From NCBI GenBank assembly GCA_015680685.1, contig MNCI01007602.1, positions 1,919 to 65,918 on the forward strand: DNA of 64,000 bases, written 5' to 3'. The DNA is from Gnetum montanum. Lineage: Eukaryota > Streptophyta > Gnetopsida > Gnetales > Gnetaceae. Below, in pieces: positions 45,690 to 58,424 of this stretch. The notes beneath the pieces are model-generated. The model was given only the letters and a program-made list of their open reading frames with translations. It was not told the DNA's origin and searched no databases. A program made the position numbers and the translations under genes. Each line of letters starts with the position of its first letter. The stretch's first letter is position 1.

Positions 45690-48240
45690 CAAGATGGATC
45701 CAATCCATTGATGCCACAAGAATGTTAGGTGGTCTACACACATCCAGATGAATATGTCCCTGACTTCACCTTTATCCTACATTAAGATGAGCATTTTGCA
45801 CTGGTGGGACATAGAAGGCAACATCATGCTACCGCCTGACCGATCGGCTCCTGGAATGCTATTTCACAATCTTGCCAGACTAGGTATTTAGGACCATAGA
45901 GTGGAGTATGTCATGGAGGACCATGACTACCAAGACTATCATCCCACTAAGGCCCAACGTGTACGAGACTAGCAGTAAGCAGAACAGTATGAACACATGA
46001 AGGGGAAATAGTTCAGTAATCCCTTATTCTTGTAGGGGCTGCATGATGATAGGGAACCTATCTTTCATGATTCTAATTTGACCAAAATTCCTTTGGGGCA
46101 TCAAATCATTTAGTCCATCATTCATAACAAGTAATCAAGTGATCGAGATCCCTAGAAAGATGGAGGATCACGTAGGAGAGGTCATGGCACAAGTAGAGAT
46201 GGGCATGAAGACCGGGATTGTCATTAGAGTAGAGGGGGAAATTGATGCTAGGGCAGTGGTGATTCTTCTCCCTCTTCACCATTCTATCGCTTTCCTCTGC
46301 CTTCATCTAGTTCTAACTTTGATCAGGACCATGGTAGAAAGGAGTGAGGTGATGGTGGTCATAGGGACTAAAGGGAATAATGTGAGGGAGAATGTGACCA
46401 ATCACGTGGGCCTCACCATTAAGAAAGGAGAGGTAGCTGAATTCATCATAGAAATTATGGCCTTCAGTAGGACTATGACTTGGATGAACCATTTTTGGCT
46501 ACTTGAAGCATGCTCCATATCGCAGAGGCAGTTCGAATACCTAGTAGGCATTTGAAGGATAGCCAAATCAAGCACATCGACATGAATAATATCCCCAAAT
46601 TTGAAGGGGGATATAATTGTGATATGAAAACTCACCTACAAGTATTTCATGATGCTTGCATCCTAAAAAACATTGATAATGATTGGAAAAAGTTGAAGCT
46701 ATTCCCTCACACTCTCATTAAAGAAGTAGAAAGCTAGTACCAATCTTTGGAACTAGAATCAATCAGGAGATGGAGTATGATGCTGGAGATCTTCAATGAC
46801 AAATATCAAAACTACTCCAGAGTGGCAAACTTGAGACACCAAATCCAAGGGTGGAAGAAAGGTAGTCATGAACCGTTGGATGTAGCCATGAGGAAATACT
46901 ACTCACTATTGCATTTATGCCCTTGTCATAGCTACTCTCAGTGGGCACAGCTTCGCCATATCATTGATGGGCTCCACTTTGAAACTAGAAAGACCCTTGG
47001 TGTGTACATCCAAGGGCAACTATCAAAACAAAGGGTCAATCAACTACAACACCTAATTAAGAAACTGGCTAAAGAAGAGGGCGAACTTAGAAAGAAGGAG
47101 AGTGTAGAGGAGTTTAATCAGGATCCCTCCATCAGAAATAGGGGGGTTTGATTTTGTGAAGATGAGGAGGAACCACCACTAGATGTAGCGGTGAACTAAA
47201 AAACCTTGCCCCTACAGAAATTTTCCTTTGAAATATCGGCAAAGGTTGACAAGATGTGAGACTCTTTGGATGAAAAATTCCAAAGTGTTCTAAAAATTGC
47301 AGAGGAGTCCAGAGAGCAAGGTAATGATCGTGATCAGCATAGGAAGAAGGAAGCAGAGCGTGCCCACCATAAAGATAAGGGAAAAGTTTCTGTAGTAGAA
47401 TAGGTTGTAGACTCTGATACAGAGGAAGATGATGAATGTGACATCTACCAATAAAAACATCCTAAGAGCTGTTTTCCCATGGTGTCACATTTGCAAGAGT
47501 CTGGGGTGTATGCGTTGAATCCTCACTTGGAAAAGAGGTAAACACCAAAAAGGTTGTTGTACCCACAAGGCAATACCAGGTAGTTCCACTAGCAACAAAG
47601 ATATTATCCAAGTGGAGCACCACCACAACCTTATGAATACTTCTAGTAATGGCAGCACCCACAGGCATGGGGGTTACCACCTTCAAGACAGTAGTACCCT
47701 TACCAACAGCCAGATCCCTATGGGTTCTATGTTCAGAAACTAGTCTCCCTATGGGACTCTTCTAGTCACAGAACCTTTTAGAATTACTACCACCCCCAGA
47801 ATATTTCTGACCACAATCTCCATCACCCAAGGTGGAAGGCCCACATCTCTACTATCCTCCATCACCTTCTCTTGTTGGCCCTACTCAACAACACCCCAAT
47901 CAGTTACCACCTACTCCACCTATGCAAGGGGAGATACCATCATAGCCACAATAATGCAATGCTATGAGGATTGTCAACCTACAATTGGCTCCTTAGCTAA
48001 GTGGATCGGAAGCCAAGTTACAAAAATGTCCCTTTTTCTGGCCCAATAACCTAAGCATACCCTTACACACACCTATGGCTAGTGCCTCTGAACCTCAAAA
48101 TGCCTCCACTATTCCACCCTTTGAGTAGCCTTCAAACCAAACACTCTCCAATGTACAAATGGTCATGCTCATACATGTCGTGATCAATTAGATAAAGGCA
48201 GGTCATTTTCCCTAGAAATTGACTGATCCAGGAAGCCCCC
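45690..48240 (+). pseudogene. Athila-like gag
   Basis: Begins near ATGGATCCAATCC (45693). The capsid part (46510-47150) has the retrotransposon gag signature: IPKFEGGYNCDMKTHLQVF, DDWKKLKLFPHTL-type segment, then WSMMLEIFNDKYQNYSRVANLR, and LDVAMRKYYSLLHLCP. A K/E-rich helical stretch (47050-47130) follows, then a Q/P/Y-rich C-terminus (47460-48050) in which many glutamine codons have become TAG. No clear CCHC knuckle is seen. It would form virus-like particles; as it stands it is broken by multiple stops and frame changes, particularly at 45950-46500. Confidence 0.75.
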
Positions 48241-48254
48241 TCATCTATCTTTAG

Positions 48255-48557
48255 GTGGCAGGAAATGAGCCATGTAAAGCTCTTCTAGATTCAGGGTCAA
48301 GAGTCAATTTGATTTCACATGACATGTACAAGACTTGGAACTTGCCCCCATTAAAGAAGAGCAACATTTGGCTTGAGCTGGAAAACCAATCCATTACTGT
48401 TCCTTTGGGATTGGTGGAGGATATTGTGACCACCATTTGTGGGTGGTCCTATCCTACTGATTTCCTTATCATTCGTGTTGAGAATTGCAAGGGGAAATTT
48501 CCAATCATAATGAGAAGAGCTTGGTTGAGCATGGTGGATGCAAGAATGGGACTCTGA
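48255..48557 (+). pseudogene. Athila-like aspartic protease
   Basis: A 100-codon open stretch carries LLDSGSRVNLIS, the DSG active-site triad of Athila/gypsy proteases, then LELENQSITVPLGLVEDI (flap and substrate region) and a hydrophobic FPIIMRRAWLSM segment where ILGRP-like residues usually stand. It would process the gag-pol polyprotein. The local frame is intact, but the surrounding pol is not. Confidence 0.8.
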
Positions 48558-48879
48558 GATCTTTCCCTTAAAATTTCAAAGAAAAATCCTTTTGGAAAGA
48601 TCAAGAAGAAGCACGTTCCATGCATAACGTATAGTGACTCTAGGTGCAACTGTGTGCAGTAGCTGTGGTCTACTAAGTACACATTTATTCAAGCATGCAG
48701 TTGGTGTACCGAGGAATCACAAGTTCAACAATACCTGGTCACAGTAGCCACAAATCAAGAAGGCACCCAGTGGCTGACCGCTGATCCTACTAGTAGCACT
48801 TTGTGCATGGAACCATCTGAGGGGCTTGTATGTGCCTACATAGAAAGAATGGATTATTTAGAAGAGGTTCATTAATAGT

Positions 48880-50450
48880 TATTCATTGTTGATCACCGTG
48901 ATGATTAGGGGAAGTTGCAAATCCCTGAAAGTTTTAAACTAGAGCCCTTGGAACTCAAACCCTTACCAGCCCACTTAGAATATGCATTTTTGTAGAATGG
49001 AAAACTGGTAATTATCAATGCTACCCTTGCTCCTAAACAAAAGAAGAAGTTTCTAAAGGTGGTGAACAAATGGGATGCTGCTTTTTCATGGTTGTATTCT
49101 GAATTAATAGGAGTTGATCCTAGGGTTTTCCAACATTGGATTTATATTGACCCCTCCATGAAGCCACAACGACAACCACAAAGGCGATTGAACCCCAAAC
49201 TGAAGTAGGTTGTCAAAGATGAAATCAAGTAGTTGCTAAAAGTGAGGTTTATCTATTCCATTGCCAAGAGTGAATGGGTCGGCTCACTCATTATTGTGCC
49301 AAAGAAGGGTAGCAAATGGAGGGTTTGTATAGATTTCCAATTGCTCAACATGGCTACCTTCAAAGACCACTTCCCACTCCCATTTGTGGACCAGGTGTTG
49401 GATACCATTGTGGGGCATTGTTATTATAGCTTTTTGGATGGTTATAGTGGCTATAACCAAATCCAAATTGGACTAGAAGACCAGGCTAGGAAAACCTTCA
49501 CAAGTCCATGGGGGAATTTTGCATACAAAAAGATGCCTTTTGGCCTATGTAATGCGCCTGCCACTTTCCAATGCCTTGTCCTCAGCATCTTCCAGTAGCA
49601 AATTGGCAATGGGATAGAGCTCTTCTACCTATGGAGCCATGTTTGATCAAGCCTTGGATGGCCTTGAGCAAGTTTTAAAAAGATGTGTGGAAACTAATCT
49701 ACGGCTCAACTGGCAAAAAAGTAACTTAATGGTTCAAGAAGGCATGGTGCTAGGGTGCCATGTTTCACAAATAATGATTAGCATGGATCCTAAAAAAATT
49801 ATGGTCATCCAAGGAATTGCTAGGCAACCAAGCACTGTAAAAGATGTTTGGTCATTCCTTGGCCACACTGGTTACTACCAGTGCTTCATTGAAAATTTCT
49901 CGAAGATCACTAGGTTGTTGGTGGAACTCACAAAAAAAGATGCTCCATTCATCTAGACCAAGGTATGCGAATCTGCATTACAAACACTTAAATAGAAACT
50001 CATATAGATCCTAGTTCTACGAGCACCTGATTGGTCTAGATCCTTCCACATCATGATGGATGCATCCAACTATGCATTGGGAGCCATGCTTACACAATGG
50101 AATGATAAAAAATGCCCATACTATATTCACTATGCAATTCGTAGCATTATGGGTGCTCAGCTTAACTACACCACCACTAAAAAAGAGTTGATGGCGGTGG
50201 TGTTCACCTTGGAGAAATTCTAACACTATGTGCTTAGGTACAAGGTGTTCGTGCATACCAACCATAGTGCTATCCAGCTCCTGATGAACAAACCAACGAT
50301 GAGCCCTAGTATCATATAGTGGTTGGTGATTCTTCAGGAGTTTGACCTCACTATGGTAGATCAGAAGGGAACCGAGAATGTGGTCACTAAACACTTGTCT
50401 TGGTTGCAATGGGATGACATAGAAGAGGAGGAGCCACTCTTCGATCAATT
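48880..50450 (+). pseudogene. Athila-like reverse transcriptase and RNase H
   Basis: An N-terminal LKPLPAHLEYAFL segment (48955) leads to QRRLNPKLK, VPKKGSKWRVCIDFQLLN, FPLPFVDQVLD, FLDGYSGYNQIQI and MPFGLCNAPATFQ (49530-49580). The catalytic YxDD segment near 49620 is altered and lies in a frame break between 49600 and 49640. The thumb resumes with LNWQKSNLMVQEGMVLG and FLGHTGYYQCFIENFSKI. RNase H follows: MMDASNYALGAMLTQ (about 50055), TTKKELMAVVFTLEKF, VHTNHSAIQLLM (the last catalytic region has N where D is usual) and QKGTENVVTKHLS. TAG stops are frequent. Confidence 0.85.
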
Positions 50451-50559
50451 TCTAGATGAACTCCTCTTTGTAGGAGTGATCGATACATAGGTACCTAAAG
50501 AATCACCTTGGTTTAGCCATATCCTTACCTATCTCACAACTTAGGAATTCCCAAAGGAG

Positions 50560-51730
50560 TAGGACCATTGGCAGAAACAATAGTTTCTCCATAAGGCCAA
50601 GCACTTCATGGAAATAAATGGTCACCTTTATAAGGTGTGTGCGGATGGCCTGGTTAGATGGTGTGTCCCTGATGATGATACACTATGCATCCTCCAAGAT
50701 GCTCATGAGGGCCCTTGTGGGGGCCACTATGCTGGACGACGCATGGCTATTAAGATCCTGCTTGCAGGATATTACTGGCCTACAATTTTCAGGGATGTAT
50801 AATGGTTCACCCACTTCTATGAAAAATGCCAGAGAGATGGTGAGATGATTGCACAAATGGAGGGATCTCAATAGTGGATCCAACCGTTGAAGCCCTTTGA
50901 CATTTGGGGCATCGACTTCATGGGTCCCATCACACCCCTGTCCAACAGAAAGGCATACATGATCATGGTGCACAAAGTGGGAAGAGGTGGCAGCCATCGT
51001 TGACTATTCCTCAAACACTGCCACACAATTTTCCCAACAACAAATCGTCAATAGGTTTGACGTAGCACATACACTTATCTTAGACAATGGAATGCATTTC
51101 ATAGGCATCACTTTTCGTAAACTCATGTAACAATTGGGGGTTACCCATATGTTTACAACACCTTATCACCCCCAAGCCAACGAGTAGGCGGAAGTCACCA
51201 ATAGGGAGATCACCAAAATTCTCACTCAAACCATCAGTAAATATAGGAGGGATTGGAGCACCAAACTTAAAAATGCCCTCTGGGCCTACCACTCCACTTG
51301 GAAACTTCCTATAGGTTACTCTCCCTATGAGTTAGTGTAGAGTAAGCTACTAAAACTTCCAATCTAGGCAGAACTCTAGACACTATCTATAGCCTATGAC
51401 TTGGATCTTAACCTACCACTAGCACAATGCGAATGACTTATCAACCTAGGTGTGCTAGATGAGAATCGATTGGTGGCCTTGTCATCAAATGAGATACATA
51501 AGGCCTACAATAAAGAATTTCATGATCTTAGTATTCGGAAGGTAACATTTAGATGTGGAGATAAGGTCCTCTACTAGAACCTCACACACGTACTACAACC
51601 GACCAAGTTTCAAACACTGTGTGAAGGACCTTACATTATCTTGAAAACCTTCCCATTTGGGGCCTTGCTTATATACAAACTTGAGGATCCCATGAGAACA
51701 CAGTTGGTCAATCATCAATAATTAAAACCT
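50560..51730 (+). pseudogene. Athila-like integrase
   Basis: Zinc-binding region: HLYKVCADGLVRWCVPDDD, HEGPCGGHYAGRRMA, GYYWPTIFRD and EKCQRDGEM. The core begins FDIWGIDFMGPI (about 50905) and carries LDNGMHF (51085) and TPYHPQANE with TAG next to AEVTNREI (51170-51210). C-terminal: CEGPYIILKTFPFGALLIY (about 51620), the GPY/F-type module. A frame break near 50970-51050 and several TAG codons inactivate it. It lies directly downstream of RNase H in one pol, unlike the split organisation of the Tat elements here. Confidence 0.8.
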
Positions 51731-51734
51731 TTCA

Positions 51735-53457
51735 CTTTTTTGTTTTTCAACATCGTTCACACATTACTTTTCCATTTCTTTGTTAGTCACTTATATGTGT
51801 GTGTGTGTGTGTTTCATTTCCAATTGGTTGCTAATAAGTCATCTTATTGTGATCAGGTGGTGCGGATGGTTTTTTTTGCAATGGATCACATGAACTAGTC
51901 CACCTATTTTATCTTGCTCCTACCCTCACATTGTTGTTCTTGGAATTTACATCTACTTTTATCTCATAAAATCGGTAGTACATCAACATCATCCACTCCA
52001 TGGTTTTCCTCCCTTTGGAAACATGCAACCCCCTTCACTTAAAAAAAATTTAATTAATGTGTGACTTGTGTAGTTTCCAGGCTCAGGGATGACCCAATGG
52101 TTTGAATTGGGTGTGACTTCAAGGGGAATGCAACACTCGTCATCCTCTTCTATCCCCTAGGTTGCGGGAGTGCCCTTACATATTTCTTACCATGCCAAGT
52201 TCTTTTCTACAAGGAAGATCCTTGGCAATTTGACCTTACCTAATGTGGTCCTCATCGAAAAATGCAAAAAAAAACATGAGGATTCAAAGAACACCCCTTG
52301 TTTGGATGCATGCAACCAAGCATGGGTCTTTGCATGGTGTGGTTCCCATGAAATAAAAATAAAAACAACAACAATAAAATCCTAACTATGTGGGAATTCA
52401 AAGTACACCCCTTAGACTACCTCTCATGGGCCACAAGCACTAATTATGGGAATCCCTTCATCCCCTCTAACTTAGTCCCATTTTACTTCCTTCCTCTCAC
52501 GCATGTTGGAGTGGTGGTTCTTTGTGGATGCATTCTTGTACACTTGGGGGGGGGGGGTGGGGGGCGGCGGGTGGCAGTGGACTAGTCTTTGCATGTTGCT
52601 GCAATGTCACAGTATGTGGTTGGTTTTAGGTCTGAACTAAAGAAAGGTCCTACTGGATCACTTAACCACAACTTCACATGGGGTTTCATGTGATCGATAA
52701 TCGAAATTTCAATTCTCTCTCCTCTCTCTTCACCCATTTCTCTCCATGACTCACCTCATTTCCTATCTTATGTTTTGAGGATTTATCATGATTTCCATTA
52801 ACTCCTCATGCTTCAGCAGGTTCTCATGGATGGGAGTATTAACTTGCTATCACCATTTCTTGACCCTAGGGCCCACGAACTCCAGTGTTGAGGATATGCA
52901 AGAGCTATTGAGGCTACCACCTACTATGGGGAGGACCTACTTGCATATTCCTTATCTTGTTTGTTACCCTCCATCCTCTTAATTTTTTTGGTTGATTTTT
53001 TTCATGATAGCCATCACTTGACTTCTTCTCCGTGAAGTTATTTTTCACCACATTCTTCTACTTTTGACTCCCTTTTTCACCCCACTTACCTTCCTCTTGC
53101 TCCTAGCTGATTCCCTGGTCTCTAGAGCTCCTAAATCATCCTAATTTGGCATTTTGAATTGATTTTTTCAGGTTTTCGTTTGTCGGGTCAATGCTGGTCA
53201 ATAGGTGTGACCCCCTGCGTATATAGGGCCCTGTATACATAGCCCCCTACGTATATGCGGCCCCATCAATGCAGCCATAAACCCCTATATATACCCCCAT
53301 TGTTCCTTACATTGTTGTTCATTTGGCAAACAAATTGGGGGAAGATTTTTCATTTTTTCTACCTCGCCTCTTCTTCCAAGCACTTATGTTGTCTACCACA
53401 TGTCCTAATCAACCTATCCTTTCCTTCTTTAGCAACCGAAGGTATGCTCTCAGTCGT
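51735..53457 (+). other. Spacer after integrase with promoter-like segment and poly-G
   Basis: No gene is recognised. A (GT)n run lies near 51797-51810. From about 52330 it parallels 2715-3900. A G-rich tract (52547-52575) of thirteen Gs, then TGGGGGGCGGCGGG could form a G-quadruplex. Near 53210-53300, GC-rich modules (AGGGCCCT, TATGCGGCCCC, ATGCAGCC) precede CTATATATACCCCC, again like the LTR promoters, just upstream of the extra ORF. Confidence 0.5.
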
Positions 53458-53501
53458 NNNNNNNNNNNNNNNNNNNNNNNNNNNNNGGGGGGGGGGGGGG
53501 G
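53458..53501. other. Small assembly gap ending in a poly-G run
   Basis: 29 unknown bases are followed directly by about sixteen Gs (53487-53502). The true sequence is probably a longer G homopolymer or G-rich repeat that stopped sequencing. Confidence 0.95.
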
Positions 53502-53754
53502 GTGAAGTCTATTGAAATTAATTAATTACTTACAATTACAATCAATATAGACTTACCACCTCTTAAAGGGAGAAAAAAAATATTCTAAACCCAACTCATG
53601 CCTTATTATTTTTGGTTTTAACCCATCAATGAACACTTCTAGAAATTTAATGGGATGCATGTGCCAGTACCATAACTTAGTCAAACTGAGAAGGCGTATG
53701 AGGGCTATTTTGAGAAACTTATGAAAAATATTAATTAGTGGTTATGTTTGATTG

Positions 53755-54480
53755 CAAATGGCACTGAAACCAAGGCATCCAAGGGGAGAAGGACCATCAC
53801 AACCAAGGGACAAGTGGCCACGAACGGGAAGAGGATGAGGTGTGCAGCACCCAGAGCATGCGGAGGGCTCCCATGCAATTGGCCCCCTCTATGAAGGCCC
53901 TGATGTGGAATTTTTTCATCAGATTCCTAAAGAGGAGATCCCTAATGAAAAATTGCAAGGGGATGAGACTCCAGCGATAGTGCTACAGCTTGAGGTCACC
54001 TTGACCCAAGCATGTCTTGAAGCTATCACGCCAAGGGAGGTGCAACGAATGGTCTTGCAAGAGTTAAAATTTGGACCATTCCTTGAGAATGCACCAAAAG
54101 AGGTGAGGCTCCAATTGCAAAACTCTCCTATGTGGTCGATCATTACATCGAGTGGTGAATGATACATAGAAGAGAATTACCTCTTCTGGAGAAATTGGCA
54201 ACCGGGGTCCAGAGTAATAATCAAGGACATCTATGTCTCTTACTCTATGGAAGTGATCGCATAAGCTCTAGGGTTGCCTGAGACCAGAGCCGATGTGGCA
54301 AAGATCCCTAAGCAAGTGGATGCCAAGGCAAAAGTGGAGTGGATCAGGAGGTGCTATGGGGTGGATCGCAAAGAGTTTGATGCTCTAACCACCGTGGAGA
54401 GGGTGTATTCAAAAATTGCATCTTACCACCTGAACTTGAAACACCCCAAAATTCGAAGGCATGCTTTCTTCACTAGGTCT
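53755..54480 (+). pseudogene. Athila-family extra ORF, 5' part
   Basis: An almost continuous frame of about 240 codons (stops near 53838 and at 54160, 54263) with EVTLTQACLEAITPREVQRM, LQELKFGPFLE, NYLFWRNWQPGSRVIIKDIY, ALGLPETRADVAKIPK and CYGVDRKEFDALTTVERVYSKI. It is collinear with 4145-4860 and with the minus-strand copy at 13.6-12.8 kb. It ends abruptly at 54480 where an unrelated LTR starts. No function is known; position after pol is like the Athila envelope-like ORF. Confidence 0.7.
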
Positions 54481-54481
54481 T

Positions 54482-56110
54482 TGTAATTCGCATAGCATCA
54501 CTGCAGTTCTTCAGGAGATGGATTCTTTGATTTTTATACTATCCAGTTTAGCAAGTTTCTACCCCAGGTGTCAACAGGCTAAATGGATTCTCTAGCTTGC
54601 CCACCTGACCAGTTCACCTAGCTGACCGTGCACTTAGGAGTGATGCATGGAATTGTTGGCGGTGCTCACAATGCACAAAATGCTTTAGCAAGTTTTCTAA
54701 GTTAAGGAGTTTTTTTACGCTATGCTACGCTATGTACTGTAGAAGACTTCAAAAGACGTTCACAAAAGCAAAGTGCTACATAGCATAGCACAACATAGCA
54801 AAAGCTAGATGGTCAGTCCCCTCACTCAACTTCAAGTCCTTTAGCAATGTCTCCTTTCGTCAGAAAGCGGTGAACTTGGCAAAAAGCAGGCCATGTTGGT
54901 TTCTATGCTAGGCTAAGCTACATGGTGCAGCATGGTGTAGCAATTCTGTGAAAGTGACAGAAGGCATGTCAAAGGTCAAGATCAACAAGTTCGCAAGTTT
55001 CGCAGTGTAAAAGGAAAAGTTTGCAGATTGGCAATATTTTTGTGACTAAGGCTAGCTACTACGATATGTTGCGTAGCGTAGCGTAGCAAATATGCAATAA
55101 ACAGTCATAGCACTTCAAAGGTTTCCAATGCATCCAATAAGACACAACACAATTTTTTGCTTCGAACTAGTGGCTATGCTATGCTACGCTACATAGGATA
55201 GCATAGCATAACAAGATGCTATGCTACGCCAAACATGCTACACTACAAAGCATAGCAAAGCATGGAAAGTAGTTACGCTACATCAATGCACTTCACCTAA
55301 TTGCATCGTTTCTCTGACAATGTAATTATAGCATGGCAGGTTTGTAATTACGACATGGGAAACTTGCCTAATGGTCATGCATGCATGTGCAGCATAGATA
55401 GGTCAATGCAAGCCCAGGGCACGTGGCATCCAAACCACATCTTTCACATGCCCTTGGTTCTATAAATACCCCAACGAGCAACACATAATGGGTTCAGGGT
55501 TTTTTGGCAATTTGGTCGGCTGGTAATTTTGTTGGCTGACAAGCAAAAAAAGAAGCTAGCACTGCACCCTTAAGCATTGTAGGCTTTCTGTTTGACATTG
55601 TAAATAGTTAGCACTCTTAGTTGGCATTTTTTTCTTCTCTTTTCTACCATCTTGGTAGCATTTTGCATTGTTAACTCCTGGGTTTGCATTCAAGCACACA
55701 ACCATCTTACTCTACACGTCTTGGTTACTCTCGGGATCTCTGCACTTCTCAGTGCCATGCAACTGATTGTATCCACCTTGACAGAGCGAAGTTGTAGCTT
55801 TGAAGTGGTGCATTTTCCTAACTGCATTTTACTTTGCTTTCCTACTTGTTCTAGCATTTATATATATTTTTCCGTTATTTTGGCATTTGACATTTGAACA
55901 TCGCTGCTCTATGTTTCAAGTTTCATTTTCAAACTATCTATTTTATGAAAGGTTATATTAACACTGACTAAGTTCCTATTTGATTGAGTAGATCATTCAG
56001 GGAACACCATTTTCATTTTTTATCCAGCACGGCCCTCGCGTGGATACGGGGTTAAGATTATCAATGACTGATGACCTCTCGATGTTTTTCAGCCATCAAC
56101 ATTTTCAGTC
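54482..56110 (+). repeat. Tat-type LTR of D1
   Basis: Starts TGTAATTCGC exactly where the Athila-like ORF is interrupted. U3 (54710-55290) is an array built on GCTACGCTATGCTAC/TAGCATAGC words, with inverted pairs such as GCTATGCTA...TAGCATAGC near 55170-55210. TATAAATA is at 55461-55468. R-U5 follows, ending near CAGTCA before the PBS. Length is about 1.63 kb. U3 words are shared with the C2 LTR, not with D2. Confidence 0.75.
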
Positions 56111-56122
56111 ACTATAGTTTTT

Positions 56123-56139
56123 TAGCGCTAGGAGAAGGG
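56123..56139 (+). other. Primer-binding site of D1
   Basis: TAGCGCTAGGAGAAGGG, the Tat-type site with GG changed to AG; the same core as at 28240-28255 (minus) and 61586. Confidence 0.6.
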
Positions 56140-56164
56140 CCTTTTAGTGTCCTTTCCATATCTT

Positions 56165-56405
56165 ATGGTAGTCTTGTAAGCGTTCTGCACCTTGATATGC
56201 ATTAGCGTAAATTTGACACCCATTCATGTTTATTTATGCATCGTGCGGTGCAGATCGGTTGCATCGACGGTTCCTCCAGGACCCTACAGGGCATAAAACC
56301 TCTGATCGCCAATTAACTCATTTGCTTTAGGATAGTCTTGCATGCATTTTATACCCTATCACACACTAGCGTAAGAGTGACACCATTTTGCGGTTGTTTA
56401 TGCAT
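56165..56405 (+). repeat. Leader duplication between PBS and gag (D1)
   Basis: Two related segments begin at 56169 (GTAGTCTTG) and 56332 (ATAGTCTTG), a period of about 163 bp, each continuing TGCATTAGCGTAA/ACACTAGCGTAAG, TGACACC, TTTATGCATC. The gag frame starts inside the second copy. Confidence 0.6.
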
Positions 56406-58424
56406 CACATGGTATATACTAAGAGTATACACGATGCAGTCGAAGTGAGCAAAGATCTAGCCTACATTGCCTACAAAAACACCTTCACAAAGAAGGACAA
56501 GAGTAAGGCCCCAACAACCACAGTGGCCGCTGTGGTGACCGAGGCTAAGCCAAAACCTAGTAACAATGGTAACAAGAACAACAAGAAACTGGCCACACCT
56601 GCAGCTAACCCTATGCCCAAGCTGGGCAATGCACCGCAACCTCTAGTACTTGCACCTGAGACATCTACACAACCAAAATTAAAATTTGAGTGTAAAGATC
56701 ACTCAAAGTACACCCCACTACCTCTTAAGCCTTCAAAACTTTTGAAGAAGCTACTGGTAGTAGGGAACATCCAACATAAGCAAATGTCAGAAGAAGGAAT
56801 CAGGAGACATCAATGCTACTGCGAGCTCCTTAGGAACCCCTCTTTGGCCCTACCCAACGAGCCCCCAATTCCTAAGGGTTTCAGGCTATATAGGTTTTGT
56901 GACTACCACCAACAATGTGATCACAACACAGAATACTATCTGGTGTTAAAAGATGACATCCAAAGGATGATTGATCAGGGAAAACTGATGTTGGACGAAA
57001 GCAACCTAGTGCAGCTTGAAAATCAATCTCTGCATGTCTACACAGACCCCCTCAATGCCAACAACACTTGTTATGTTATCAATACCATCGACATTGACAG
57101 TGATCCTACGCCACCCTAGTAGCCATTCGTGGTCTGTGTGCCTCAGCATAGGGCACCAGCACCACCAGTGGCTGGTTGAAGCTCGCAATAGCCGTTTGTC
57201 CTAAGAGTCCTTGCTCGAGCATCCATCCCCATGCCACCTGTTAGCAAAACCACGACACCCAGTTTGTTAACACTGTTAGCTCCTTTCATCATCAGGGGAC
57301 CGAATCATTCGACAACCCCTGTCCTGTGCAAGATAGCTGAACAACGTTCTCATCCTAAAAAATGGGAAGTGTGTTTTGTAGGTGAGACATTGAGAGGAAG
57401 TACCGCCCCAAGCATTTCCAAGCCTACTTCGTCACCCCCTACATCCATGCCCTGATCACCGAAGAGGGATGTTTCTATAACCGCATAGTCTGTGCCACCC
57501 TACCAAAAAGGGTCTAAACCCATATCCGAAGTCGCCCCTCCTCAGGAAATTCATCTTCTGGGATAAATAGAAGAGGAGGAAAGCATTAAACAAGGGGTTG
57601 GTCAGGACCTCTTGGATGCCCTCACTCAGGTCAAACAAACTCTAAAACAAAAAAACACTACACTAAGCTTGTACGATCTAATCATGACATCTGTCCCACA
57701 CCGTGAGGCTCTGATCCACATGTTGACAATGATTCCAGTCAACGAAGACATGCCAGCGGAAGAGGAAGTGATCTACTTGGTCATGGTTCCCTCCACACCT
57801 ACAAATCCAGAACCATCTCAACTAACTTTCTATGATGATGCCATTAGGGAAGATCCTGAAAGGGGCCAGGTGACTACAACACCCCTATTCATCACAATTT
57901 GGGTCGGCCAACATCAGATTCGAAGGGTACACATTGATGATGGGGCTGCCAAGAACATCATCTCCTTCCCTATTGTGGACAAGTTGGGCTTGGTCAGCCA
58001 GATCAAACCCACAACGATGTCATGCCTAAGGTCGTTCAATGGGGCATGGGTCATGGTAAAGGGCACGGTCGAAATAGACTTCATGGTAGGAGACCAATTC
58101 CCTAAGAATGTGACGTTCATCATGGTCGAGGAGATGCTTGGGTTTAACTTGATCTTGGGAAGATCATGGTTAGCACAACTTAGGGTGGTCTCTTCACCCA
58201 TTCATCAGGAAATCCACCTACCATATGTAGGCAAGGAGTTGGTGATCCATGGTGATGAGGTAGCAGCACAAGCAATCAATAACATAGATATGGAGCAGAT
58301 CTTAGAGGTTGTAACCTCTAAGAATGAAGCACCTGCTTATGCACACACTAATCATCTAGTGGGAGAATCGGCCCAGAAGCCCGGTTTCCAAAATGAAATC
58401 ATGTGGATTGAGTTGCCCTTCTAA
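56406..58424 (+). pseudogene. Tat-type gag-protease, N-terminally truncated (D1)
   Basis: Begins in the capsid C-terminus (AVEVSKDLAYIAYKN, matching 63700-63740 of D2), so about 400 codons of gag are missing. Then a K/P/T/N-rich linker, KDHSKYTPLPLKPSKLLKKLL, the zinc-like box with CDYHQQCDHNTEYY (second cysteine lost), a proline-rich region with several TAG stops (57118-57570), and protease: VHIDDGAAKNIISFPIVDKLG, VEIDFMVGDQFPKN, LGFNLILGRSWLAQL, HQEIHLPYVGKE. The last segment reads IMWIELPF before a TAG at 58422. Protease is intact over about 270 codons. Missing capsid means it cannot form particles alone. Confidence 0.8.

Larger units (their letters stand above)
44614..54480 (+). mobile_element. 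Athila-like element with nearly full gene set
   Basis: LTR 44614-45507, PBS 45509-45526, gag, protease, RT, RNaseH, integrase, spacer with promoter-like segment, and the first 240 codons of the extra ORF. It is broken at 54481 by the LTR of D1, and no 3' LTR is in the window. PBS, FLDGYSGYNQI and MPFGLCNAPATFQ motifs place it in the Athila lineage. Numerous TAG stops make it inactive. Confidence 0.8.

Noticed and set aside
50017-50448. Minus-strand ORF of 143 codons
   Set aside because: It is antisense to the Athila-like RNase H.
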